5,993 bases of DNA from positions 1 to 5,993 of the forward strand of contig CALFYN010000748.1 of assembly GCA_937952345.1 (NCBI GenBank), given 5' to 3'. Positions within the stretch are counted from its first letter, which is position 1, and each line of letters opens with the position of its first letter. Origin of the DNA: an uncultured Acidobacteriota bacterium (GTDB lineage Bacteria > Acidobacteriota > Terriglobia > Bryobacterales > Bryobacteraceae). Shown here piece by piece: positions 1-5,993 of the stretch. The notes under the pieces were generated by a model. It did no database searches. It saw only the letters and a program-made list of their open reading frames with translations, and was not told the origin of the DNA. The position numbers and the translations under genes are program-made.

Positions 1-2836
1 CGGTGGTGTTCGACGCATATACATTGATTCCGCCGCTGGTTCCCGCGGGAATGATTGCCGCGTTCGCCACCACCTGCCCGTTCCAGGAGTTCAGCGTCGA
101 TGTCGCCGGCAGGTTCTGTTCGGACGGATACAGCGTCAGGAACCCCAGATATCCCTGGGGCACTGCCGTCGCATTCAGCGAAAACGCCCGTGCATACGAC
201 GGAATATTGCAGACCGCCCCCGCAATCGGGATCAGCCGCGATGTTCCTCCCGGAAGCGAAGGCGCACCGTATGGTCCGCCCGCGATGCTCCCCACCCGGC
301 TGTCGGCGATGCGGCACGGCGCCACCGGGTAAAAGGCCAGTCCTTGTGGATCGTCGGCGGTGGTGTAGTACCCGTTGATATCCATCACCACGTCGGTGTC
401 ATTGGCAACATAAAGCGTAATGGAGCCGTTCACCCCCGCGGGCACCGTGGCGGCATTCGCCACCACACGTCCGTCAAACGAGTTCAACGTCGAAGCCAGC
501 GGCTGGCTGCTCCCAGTTGGAAAGGCCGTGATGTAAGCCAGCGGCCCGGGCGGCACCGCCGTGATGTTCAGCGTAAACGCACGCGCCGTCGATGGAATCC
601 CGCATCCGGATTGCGGAATGGGGAAGTCGCGCGTGGTGTTCTGGCTCATGCGCGGCGCGCCGAAGGGGAACGGCCTGCCGCCGTCCCGCGTGTCCGCCAC
701 ACGGCAGGGCGCCACCGGAACGAATCGCAACGCGGAACCGAATCCGCCTCCCGTTCCCGCCTGCGTGATGATCAACGTCTGGCTGGCGATCTGCAGCGTT
801 GTGCTGCGCGAATTGAAATCGCCGTTCGAGTTCACGAAAATGGTCACCGAACCGTTCCCGAACCCGGAAAACCCGGTCTGTACGCTCACCCAACTCGATG
901 GGTTCGTCACTGTCCAGGAGCATGTCGTTGCCGCAAACACGCTGATCACCGTCGCCCCTCCGCTGGACGGCATGTTCACGCTCAACGGCGTCACCGTGTA
1001 TGCGCAACCCGCCGCTCCCGCCTGATTGATGACGTACTGCGTGGTGCCGATCGTGATCACGGTGCTTCTCGTGAATGCCCCGAAGTTCGCCGTGAAATTC
1101 GCCACCAGCGTCCCGTTCCCTGATCCACTGGTGGTGGAGAATGTCACCCAATCCCCCGAAGAACGCGGATTCCAGGCGCAGTTCTGCGGCCCCGTCAGAG
1201 TCAGCGTGACGGAGCCTCCCTCCGCCCCCACCGCCGAGGTTCCGGCAATCAGAAAGTCACACGCCCCCGCCTGCTGCGTGACGTTGACCGTGAATCCGGC
1301 CACCCAAATCGTGCCCGTCCGCGCCACTCCGGTTGTATTCTCCGCCACCGTAAGAGTGATGGGGCCGGTCTGCGGCGGGCCCACCGTGATCCAGTTCGAC
1401 TCGCTGATGGCGTTGGCCCGGCAATCCGGCTGTTGCGAGGATGTGCTCAGCGTCTGCGTGCCACCCGTCGCGGGGGCGGTGAGATTCAGCGTCACCGGAC
1501 TTACCAGGCACGGTGTCAGCAGCAGACCATGCGCCGCATCATGCGCCGCCACCTGGCCGCTATTGTTGATATCCACGAAATCGGTGGTGCCGTTGCTGAG
1601 GCGCAGGAACCGGCCGTTTTCCGCGCCGATCAGACTGACGTTCGTCGAGCCGCCCAATTGGCCGATGCTGCATACCCCCACGATGTCTCCGCTGTCGTTC
1701 ACACGCAATGCGTAATTCACTCCGCGAAAGTTGACGGCTTCGCACATCGATGCGCCCGAGATTTTCCCATTCGCCGCCCGATAAAACACAGACCCGCTGT
1801 TGAATCCACCAATCATGGCGCCGCTATGCGACACGCCGGTGGAGTATGTGGACACGCTGGAATGCACATCGAAGAATTGGAAGTTCGGAGGCGTCACCTG
1901 CGACAGTCCGTGGGTCTTCCCTCCCACGTCGGTGTAACTGCCGGTAACCACGGAAGTGTCGTTGACTCCGGCAAGCGTCGTTGACGTCGCCCCTGGCACG
2001 TCGAACGTCGTGAACGTACCGTTCTGCGAACGGATGAAGCCATGGGGAATGTCGTTGCCGTCGATGTACGTGCCCACGATCTGCCCGCCGCTGTTGATAT
2101 CTCGGGGCATTGTGTCCTTCGCGCCCGGCACGGTAAACGAAGTGAATCCGCCGTTGGAATCGCGCACGAATCCGCGCGCGCGGTTGTCAGCGAGAAAGTA
2201 GGCGCCGGTGATGCTGCCGCTTTCGCTGATGCCCATCGCGCGTGTACTCATAGCCCCTGGATAATCGAAGCTCACCCAGCGGTACCCGCCCGTCAGATCG
2301 CGCTGCGCGGGCGGCAGTGTGTAGGAGTTCGTGTACAGGTTAGGGTCGGGGATGCCATTGCCCGTACCCGTCACCGCCGCGACATAGAACTTCACGTTGC
2401 CGGCGCCATTGGTGGGCGGCGTCCAATCGAACGTATAGATCTGGGTGCCCGAAACCGCCACCTGCGTCACGTACTCGATCCCGTTCTGAACCTGGATACC
2501 AGTGACACCGCTGGCTTCGAAATGCCCGGCCTGCTGCGTTTCATCGGATGCGAGCCGCGCCGTCAGTTGAAACCCCGTCAGCACGGGAGTAAGGCTGGCC
2601 AGGATGTGCACGCCGATCCTCTGCTTCTTGCCGGGGGTGTAGGCCAGTTGGCCGAAGTCGATCAGCACTGCACCGGGATTGTTGGGTGTGCCCACATGGC
2701 ATTCGGCGCACGTCCCATCGCCAGGGGCGCCGGTTTTCGCTACGGGTGGATTGACGACGTTTCCAAATAGGAGAATAAAGGAAACCAGGAAGAGAGCAGT
2801 AATTGCCTGACAGAGCAGACGAATACGATGAGGCAC
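1..2836 (-). CDS. Large secreted modular protein: Reeler-like choice-of-anchor V domain with CxxCH, HAF-like repeats, three BACON domains, APCR repeats (3' end cut off)
   Basis: The frame is open for 945 codons from the GTG at 2836-2834 to the window edge, so the C-terminus is missing. Residues 1-6 are basic and about 7-28 are strongly hydrophobic, as in a Sec signal peptide or N-terminal anchor; no clear cleavage site was picked. Residues 33-175 resemble the Reeler-like choice-of-anchor V domain: TGAPGDGTC, CAECH at 43-47, GFQLTAR at 88-94, FDWTPP at 136-141. Residues 184-442 form about six HAF-like repeats of 34-51 residues. Residues 446-694 hold three BACON domains, and 703-945 one full and one cut copy of a repeat beginning PVAPCR(V/I)AD(T/S)R. 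No catalytic site was recognised. A surface or extracellular role, perhaps adhesion or carbohydrate contact, is inferred from the domain types only. The start is supported by a Shine-Dalgarno seven bases upstream and a promoter beyond it. Existence of the gene is near certain; its function is unknown. Confidence 0.93.
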   Translation of the reverse strand, partial: MPHRIRLLCQAITALFLVSFILLFGNVVNPPVAKTGAPGDGTCAECHVGTPNNPGAVLIDFGQLAYTPGKKQRIGVHILASLTPVLTGFQLTARLASDETQQAGHFEASGVTGIQVQNGIEYVTQVAVSGTQIYTFDWTPPTNGAGNVKFYVAAVTGTGNGIPDPNLYTNSYTLPPAQRDLTGGYRWVSFDYPGAMSTRAMGISESGSITGAYFLADNRARGFVRDSNGGFTSFTVPGAKDTMPRDINSGGQIVGTYIDGNDIPHGFIRSQNGTFTTFDVPGATSTTLAGVNDTSVVTGSYTDVGGKTHGLSQVTPPNFQFFDVHSSVSTYSTGVSHSGAMIGGFNSGSVFYRAANGKISGASMCEAVNFRGVNYALRVNDSGDIVGVCSIGQLGGSTNVSLIGAENGRFLRLSNGTTDFVDINNSGQVAAHDAAHGLLLTPCLVSPVTLNLTAPATGGTQTLSTSSQQPDCRANAISESNWITVGPPQTGPITLTVAENTTGVARTGTIWVAGFTVNVTQQAGACDFLIAGTSAVGAEGGSVTLTLTGPQNCAWNPRSSGDWVTFSTTSGSGNGTLVANFTANFGAFTRSTVITIGTTQYVINQAGAAGCAYTVTPLSVNMPSSGGATVISVFAATTCSWTVTNPSSWVSVQTGFSGFGNGSVTIFVNSNGDFNSRSTTLQIASQTLIITQAGTGGGFGSALRFVPVAPCRVADTRDGGRPFPFGAPRMSQNTTRDFPIPQSGCGIPSTARAFTLNITAVPPGPLAYITAFPTGSSQPLASTLNSFDGRVVANAATVPAGVNGSITLYVANDTDVVMDINGYYTTADDPQGLAFYPVAPCRIADSRVGSIAGGPYGAPSLPGGTSRLIPIAGAVCNIPSYARAFSLNATAVPQGYLGFLTLYPSEQNLPATSTLNSWNGQVVANAAIIPAGTSGGINVYASNTT
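2..337 (-). repeat. C-terminal APCR repeat, copy 2 (cut by window edge)
   Basis: Residues 834-945 repeat copy 1: FYPVAPCRIADSR, then VCNIPSYARAF, LNATAVPQG, STLNSWNGQVVANAA, IPAGTSGGI. The sequence stops inside YASNTT, just before the expected DINGYF-like closing strand. Clear similarity to copy 1 along its whole length indicates an internal duplication. Confidence 0.8.
359..730 (-). repeat. C-terminal APCR repeat, copy 1
   Basis: Residues 703-826 carry FVPVAPCRVADTR at the start, an IPQSGCGIPSTARAF segment, LNITAVPPG, STLNSFDGRVVANAA, VPAGVNGSI and a closing VVMDINGYY. This roughly 125-residue module is familiar to me from large acidobacterial extracellular proteins, usually at the C-terminus in one or more copies. 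No function is known to me. The two conserved cysteines (711 and 745) may form a disulfide. Confidence 0.8.
755..1006 (-). repeat. BACON domain 3
   Basis: Residues 611-694 repeat domain 2 closely in plan: Cys, VTPLSVNMPSSGGATVISV, TCSWTV, SSWVSV, GFGNGSVTIFV, NSRSTTLQIA, and closing LIITQAG. A short Gly-rich linker, TGGGFGS, then leads to the C-terminal repeats. Confidence 0.88.
1010..1261 (-). repeat. BACON domain 2
   Basis: Residues 526-609 show the full pattern: opening Cys, EGGSVTLTLTG, NCAWNPRS, GDWVTF, SGSGNGTL, an F-x-A-N-x-G-x-x-x-R-S-T-x-I-T-I strand pair, and the closing QYVINQAG. BACON domains are small beta-sandwich modules of extracellular bacterial proteins, often proposed to bind carbohydrate or act as spacers. 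Confidence 0.88.
1265..1501 (-). repeat. BACON domain 1 (degenerate)
   Basis: Residues 446-524 follow the BACON plan: an SPVTLNL opening strand, GG-x-Q-x-L, a central SNWITV, then TLTVAENTTGVARTGTI and a closing FTVNVTQQAG. The usual C-x-W before the centre is replaced by CRANAI, and the glycine-rich turn is short. It runs directly into the next domain. Confidence 0.7.
1511..2287 (-). repeat. About six tandem HAF-like repeats within the secreted protein
   Basis: Residues 184-442 divide into units starting near 184, 230, 274, 318, 358 and 409, each about 34-51 residues long. A unit typically begins with an aromatic-rich strand such as FTTFDVPGA or WVSFDYPGA, continues with a GIS/DIN/GVN/RVN/DIN core followed by SG-x-I-V-G-like residues, and ends with GF-(V/I)-R or a related strand and an NG turn. 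This matches the HAF 'probable extracellular repeat' pattern. The first three units are clear, while the fourth to sixth have diverged. Six units of this size could close into a beta-propeller; that is an inference. Confidence 0.72.
2696..2710 (-). other. CxxCH motif (CAECH) in the N-terminal domain of the secreted protein
   Basis: Residues 43-47 read Cys-Ala-Glu-Cys-His, the form of a covalent c-type haem attachment site, about 15 residues after the hydrophobic signal segment and therefore expected outside the cytoplasm. The motif is recurrent in Reeler-like choice-of-anchor V proteins, in the context TGAPG-x-G-T-C-x-x-C-H-x-G. Only one copy is present. Whether haem is bound, or the cysteines form a disulfide or metal site, cannot be decided from sequence. 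Confidence 0.8.
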
Positions 2837-2843
2837 GGGGGAA

Positions 2844-2850
2844 CCTCCGT
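2844..2850 (-). promoter_or_regulatory. Shine-Dalgarno for the secreted-protein gene, fixing a GTG start
   Basis: On the minus strand ACGGAGG lies seven bases upstream of the GTG at 2836-2834. The spacing and match are near ideal, and the codons that follow give a basic then hydrophobic signal sequence, so GTG is chosen over any later ATG. Confidence 0.85.
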
Positions 2851-2884
2851 CTTCTATAGACCAACTGAATTTGGACGCTGCCTT

Positions 2885-2912
2885 ATTATACGCACTCCGC
2901 GGAACAATTGAA
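2885..2912 (-). promoter_or_regulatory. Sigma70-type promoter for the secreted-protein gene
   Basis: The minus strand has a perfect TATAAT at 2890-2885. A weak -35, TTCAAT (2912-2907, three of six matches), lies 16 bases upstream. Transcription would begin near 2878, giving a leader of about 42 bases. The spacer contains the 8-bp palindrome TCCGCGGA at 2896-2903. The rest of the 133-bp divergent gap (2837-2969) is AT-richer than its surroundings but shows no second clear promoter; TATTAT at 2884-2889 on the plus strand could serve the other gene but lacks a matching -35. Confidence 0.55.
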
Positions 2913-2969
2913 GGGGAATTTTTGTTAAAGCGCCGAACTGTCCGATTTTGGATTCGCATGCGATAACCG

Positions 2970-3755
2970 ATGAAACACCCGAATACACGCAAGCCCGCCG
3001 CCAGGCGCCCCCTGAAAACGCTCGACCGCGTTCTTTCCAAAGCCGGCGCGGGTTCCCGCACCGAAGCCCGCAGCTGGATTGGAGCCGGCCGCGTCGCCGT
3101 CAATGGCAAAATCATTCAGACTCCTGACCACTGGGTGGACCTGCAACGCGACAAGGTGACCCTGGACGGCGCGCCGCTACGCAAGGCCAGCCACGTGTAC
3201 CTGCTGCTCTACAAACCCAAAGGCTACCTCACCACTTATAAAGACCCCGAAGGCAGGCCAACCGTCTACGACCTCCTGCAAAATGCGCCGCACGTCGTTC
3301 CCGTCGGCCGGCTCGACCTCGACACCAGCGGCTTGCTCATCCTCACCAACGATACGCAGTTCGCCGAGCAGATCATGAATCCGGAGTACAAAGTCGCGAA
3401 AACATACCTGTTGAAAGCGGCCGGCATCCTGTCGGATGAGCAATTGGAGCAGCTCAGAAACGGTGTCGAACTGAGCGACGGCATGACGCGCCCCGCCATC
3501 GTCAAGCGCGTACGCGGCCGCGAGAAAAGCACGTTTCTCGAATTGACGATCACCGAAGGGCGTAACCGCCAGGTGCGGCGCATGCTGGAAGCCGTCGGCA
3601 GCCGCGTGCGCAAATTGGTGCGCACCGCCATCGGCGATATCGGCATCGGAGAATTGGAAATCGGGAAATGGCGGGAATTGACGCCCGCCGAAGTGCGCAG
3701 CCTCGTTCCGCCTAATCGCCCGCGGCAGGAGCCTCGACGCGCCTCCGGCGGCTGA
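2970..3755 (+). CDS. rRNA pseudouridine synthase, RsuA/RluB family
   Basis: This complete 261-residue enzyme would convert a specific uridine in ribosomal RNA to pseudouridine in the cytoplasm. A basic N-terminus is followed by an S4 RNA-binding domain at about 17-66 (LDRVLSKAG, SRTEARSWI, GRVAVNGK). The catalytic domain starts at LLLYKPKGYLTT (78-89). GRLDLDTSGLLILTND (113-128) carries the expected catalytic Asp116. The family's late motif EGRNRQVRRM is at 196-205. The target (23S versus 16S site) is not provable here; the GRNRQVRRM form leans to RluB, so no symbol is given. The ATG is chosen because an in-frame TAA lies at 2964-2966 and the S4 domain begins soon after. No clear Shine-Dalgarno precedes it. 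The Pro/Arg-rich tail after about residue 246 lies partly in the overlap with the convergent transporter gene. Confidence 0.95.
   Translation: MKHPNTRKPAARRPLKTLDRVLSKAGAGSRTEARSWIGAGRVAVNGKIIQTPDHWVDLQRDKVTLDGAPLRKASHVYLLLYKPKGYLTTYKDPEGRPTVYDLLQNAPHVVPVGRLDLDTSGLLILTNDTQFAEQIMNPEYKVAKTYLLKAAGILSDEQLEQLRNGVELSDGMTRPAIVKRVRGREKSTFLELTITEGRNRQVRRMLEAVGSRVRKLVRTAIGDIGIGELEIGKWRELTPAEVRSLVPPNRPRQEPRRASGG
3712..3755. other. 44-bp tail-to-tail overlap of the synthase and transporter genes
   Basis: The synthase stop TGA is at 3753-3755, while the transporter stop TAG occupies 3714-3712 on the opposite strand. The last 14 or so codons of each gene are therefore mutually antisense. Both tails are low-complexity: Pro/Arg/Gly-rich in the synthase, and RRRR followed by Ala/Pro in the transporter. 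No hairpin terminator was seen between or just beyond the two stops. Confidence 0.9.
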
Positions 3756-5993
3756 CCAGCGACCCCAGGTCATCAAAGATGGAATACGCCACCGGCGTAA
3801 CCAGCAGCGTCAACAGCAACGACAAACTCTGTCCCCCAATGACGACAATCGCGATCGAGCGGCGTTCTTCCGCACCCGGACCCGCGCCCAGCGCGAGCGG
3901 CATCATGCCCGCCACCAGCGTTAACGTCGTCATCAGGATCGGCCGCAGCCGGTCCCGGTTGGCTTGCAGAATCGCCTCCAGGCGCGGCAATCCTTCCCGC
4001 CGCAAATTGTTCGTATGGTCGATTTGCAGAATGGAGTTCTTCTTCACCACTCCGAACAGCACCAGAATTCCCAGGGCGCTGTATAAATTCAGCGTGTCGC
4101 GGAACAGGTACAGCGAGTAGAAACCGAACGGCACGGCCAGCGGCAGGCTCAGCAGAATGGTCACCGGATGCACCAGGCTTTCAAACTGCGAGGCCAGGAT
4201 CATGTACATGAACACCACCGACAGCAGGAACGCCATCAGAAATTCGCCGAACGTACGCTCAAATTCGCGCCCGCGCCCGATCACCATCGTCGAGTAGGCC
4301 ACCGGAAGATTCAGCTTCTCCGCCTCCCGGAACATCTCCGCCAGCCGGTCCGCCAAAGCATACCCGGGAGCGATGTTGGCGCGGATTGCAACCTGCCTCT
4401 GGCGGTCCAGTCCTTCAATCCGGTAGGGAGCGAAGCCTTCGCTCAGCCGCACCACGTTGTCGATGCGCACCATCTCTCCGTTGCGCGCCGGCACGTAGAG
4501 CCGCGCCACGGAACGGGCATCCTGCCGGTCCACTCCCGTCAGCCGCACTTCAACATCATAGTCCTCGGCCAGTTTGTCGTCGCGAAAGCGCGACACTTCG
4601 TCATCGCCACCCACCATCAGCCGCAGCGAATTGGCGATATCCGCCGCGTCGACGCCTAGATCCGCCGCGCGATCACGGTCGATGGTCACGCGCAACTCCG
4701 GCTTGGTCATGCGCAGCGTCGTATCCACATCCACCAGCCCTGGAACCTGCGCTGCCGCCTGGCGCAGCTTTTCACTATAGGAGCTGAGCGCTTCGAGTTC
4801 CGGCCCCCGGATGCTGAAGTCGATATCCACCGGCGCCGAACCCTGGCTCATCGACTGTGCATTGCGCACCGTGGCGCGCAGGTCCGGATACGCCTTCATC
4901 CGGGCGCGGATCGCCGTCATCACGTCCCGCTGCGTGTAGATCCCCTGAAAGGCCTCCATCGGCTTGCCTTCCAGCGTCTTCTTCCACAGCCGTGGCAGCG
5001 AAAAAACACGGTCCTCGATGTTCGCGATGCGCACGAACAACTGCGAGACATTCACCGTTCCCAGATAGCTCGCCCCCGTGGTCACCAGCACGTGCTCCAC
5101 GCCAGGCAAGGAGAACAGCTCTTCTTCCACTTTCTCAATCACCTTCTCCATCGAGGCAAGGCTCGCGCCTTCCGGAGCGATCACGGACATCTCGAACTCG
5201 CCTTCGTCGACGTTGGTGGGAATGTATTCCTGCCGCACCATCTTGTACAGCGGAACGCACGATGCCATCACTACGATCGCCAGGCCGGCCACCGCGAAGC
5301 GATGCCGCATCGACCATGTGAGCATCGTCATGTAGACGCCATCCACCCAACCGTAGAAGCCGCGGCGCGAATCGGCGACATCGGGCGCATCCTTGTGCTT
5401 CACGCTCAGCATCCGCGAGCTCATCATTGGCGTCAGCGAGAAGCTCACCAGCAGCGAGACGAGGATCGCCGCCGCGGCGGTCACTCCGAAGCTGAACAGA
5501 AAGCGCCCCGAGATGCTCGACATGAACGACACAGGGAGGAAGATCACAACCAGGCTTAATGTCGTAGCCATCACCGCCAGCCCGATATCCCGCGTCGCTT
5601 CCACCGCCGCCATCATCGGCGGCAGGTTCTTTTCCTCAATAAAGCGGAAGATATTCTCCAGCACGACAATGGCATCGTCTATCACCACCCCAACCATCAG
5701 CACCAGCGCCAGCATGGTGATATTGTTCAGCGTGAAATTGAGCCAGTACATCACCCCGAACGTGGCAATGATGGAGGCGGGGATAGCCACCGCCGCAATC
5801 ACCGTCGCCCGCCAGTTGCGCATGAACACCAGCACCACCAGCGACGCCAGAATGCTCCCCAGAATCAGGTGCAGCCGTACCTCGTGAAATGCCGCTTCGA
5901 TATACCGCGACTGGTCTTGCACGATATCCAGCGACACTCCCGGCGGAAGCAGTTGCCGGATGCGCGGCAGCCGATCCTTGATGTTGTTGATCA
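3712..5993 (-). CDS. RND-family efflux transporter permease, AcrB/HAE1 type (5' end cut off)
   Basis: This is the inner-membrane, proton-driven pump of a tripartite efflux system that exports drugs or other small molecules with a periplasmic adaptor and outer-membrane channel. The frame is open to the right edge, leaving 759 codons; AcrB relatives have about 1,030-1,070, so roughly 300 N-terminal residues (TM1 and the first periplasmic half) are missing. Numbering from the first complete codon: TM2-TM6 fall at about 42-190, TM7 at 231-252, the second periplasmic loop between 253 and 582, and TM8-TM12 at 583-735. The proton-relay pair Asp105-Asp106 sits in GVVIDDAIVVLEN in TM4. Lys651 in GVVKKNSIL in TM10 matches AcrB Lys940, and RLRPILMT leads TM11. 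The pump therefore looks functional. The first GTG in the visible frame (5937) is internal, because the codons upstream still match the family. Adaptor and channel genes are not in view, and the substrate cannot be inferred. Confidence 0.95.
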   Translation of the reverse strand, partial: INNIKDRLPRIRQLLPPGVSLDIVQDQSRYIEAAFHEVRLHLILGSILASLVVLVFMRNWRATVIAAVAIPASIIATFGVMYWLNFTLNNITMLALVLMVGVVIDDAIVVLENIFRFIEEKNLPPMMAAVEATRDIGLAVMATTLSLVVIFLPVSFMSSISGRFLFSFGVTAAAAILVSLLVSFSLTPMMSSRMLSVKHKDAPDVADSRRGFYGWVDGVYMTMLTWSMRHRFAVAGLAIVVMASCVPLYKMVRQEYIPTNVDEGEFEMSVIAPEGASLASMEKVIEKVEEELFSLPGVEHVLVTTGASYLGTVNVSQLFVRIANIEDRVFSLPRLWKKTLEGKPMEAFQGIYTQRDVMTAIRARMKAYPDLRATVRNAQSMSQGSAPVDIDFSIRGPELEALSSYSEKLRQAAAQVPGLVDVDTTLRMTKPELRVTIDRDRAADLGVDAADIANSLRLMVGGDDEVSRFRDDKLAEDYDVEVRLTGVDRQDARSVARLYVPARNGEMVRIDNVVRLSEGFAPYRIEGLDRQRQVAIRANIAPGYALADRLAEMFREAEKLNLPVAYSTMVIGRGREFERTFGEFLMAFLLSVVFMYMILASQFESLVHPVTILLSLPLAVPFGFYSLYLFRDTLNLYSALGILVLFGVVKKNSILQIDHTNNLRREGLPRLEAILQANRDRLRPILMTTLTLVAGMMPLALGAGPGAEERRSIAIVVIGGQSLSLLLTLLVTPVAYSIFDDLGSLVSRRRRVEAPAAGD

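Noticed and set aside
344..1123. Plus-strand open frame of 259 codons opposite the secreted protein
   Set aside because: The product is Arg/His-rich with no recognisable motif, and the minus strand carries clear BACON and APCR repeats throughout; it is a high-GC antisense shadow.
474..1151. Minus-strand open frame of 225 codons
   Set aside because: It is in a different frame from the continuous 945-codon gene that covers the same bases, and its His/Arg/Gly-rich product shows no family features.
2042..2770. Plus-strand open frame of 242 codons opposite the HAF-like region
   Set aside because: No ribosome-binding site or domain was recognised, and the opposite strand has coherent repeats and a signal sequence.
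2541..2864. Minus-strand 107-codon frame starting upstream of the GTG
   Set aside because: It is out of frame with the signal sequence and CxxCH domain and encodes an Arg/Ser-rich product; its start lies upstream of the good Shine-Dalgarno that serves the GTG.
5393..5887. Plus-strand 164-codon frame, Ser/Thr/Ile-rich
   Set aside because: It is antisense to the TM2-TM6 segment of the RND transporter; its composition is the complement of membrane-helix codons.
5935..5937. GTG at 5937 as the true start of the transporter
   Set aside because: The 18 codons upstream remain open and match the family (RLPRI and LPPG before the DQS segment), and TM1 and the first periplasmic half would be missing; the gene simply continues off the window.
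1..5993. CRISPR array, tRNA/rRNA, insertion sequence or prophage genes
   Set aside because: No short direct repeats with regular spacers, no tRNA-like cloverleaf, and no transposase or integrase motifs were seen. The only repeats are protein-level domain duplications.

Overview
The window looks like chromosomal DNA from a high-GC (roughly 60 % by eye) bacterium, most likely an Acidobacteriota member of the Solibacter/Bryobacter type. The main reason is the first gene. It combines HAF-like extracellular repeats, BACON domains and C-terminal repeats that open with an APCR-x-AD-(T/S)-R motif, a mix I associate with the very large secreted proteins of that group. The lineage is an inference from protein style; no rRNA or marker gene is present.

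Layout: (1) 1-2836, minus strand, is one long open frame that runs off the left edge. It starts at a GTG behind a strong Shine-Dalgarno and encodes a secreted, modular protein of at least 945 residues: a signal sequence, a Reeler-like 'choice-of-anchor V' domain with a CxxCH motif, about six HAF-like repeats, three BACON domains, and one and a half copies of the C-terminal repeat. (2) 2837-2969 is a 133-bp divergent intergenic region. It holds a good sigma70-type promoter for the minus-strand gene and no convincing one for the plus-strand gene. (3) 2970-3755, plus strand, is a complete 261-residue RsuA/RluB-family rRNA pseudouridine synthase. (4) 3712-5993, minus strand, is the C-terminal 759 residues of an RND-family efflux pump inner-membrane transporter (AcrB/HAE1 type). 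It runs off the right edge and overlaps the 3' end of the synthase gene tail-to-tail by 44 bp.

The three genes do not form an operon: gene 1 and gene 2 are divergent, gene 2 and gene 3 convergent. Their roles (cell-surface or secreted protein, ribosome modification, envelope efflux) are unrelated as far as the sequence shows. Other long open frames here are antisense or out-of-frame shadows caused by the high GC. I found no tRNA, rRNA, CRISPR array, insertion sequence or clear terminator. The part most worth a second look is the architecture of the large secreted protein.
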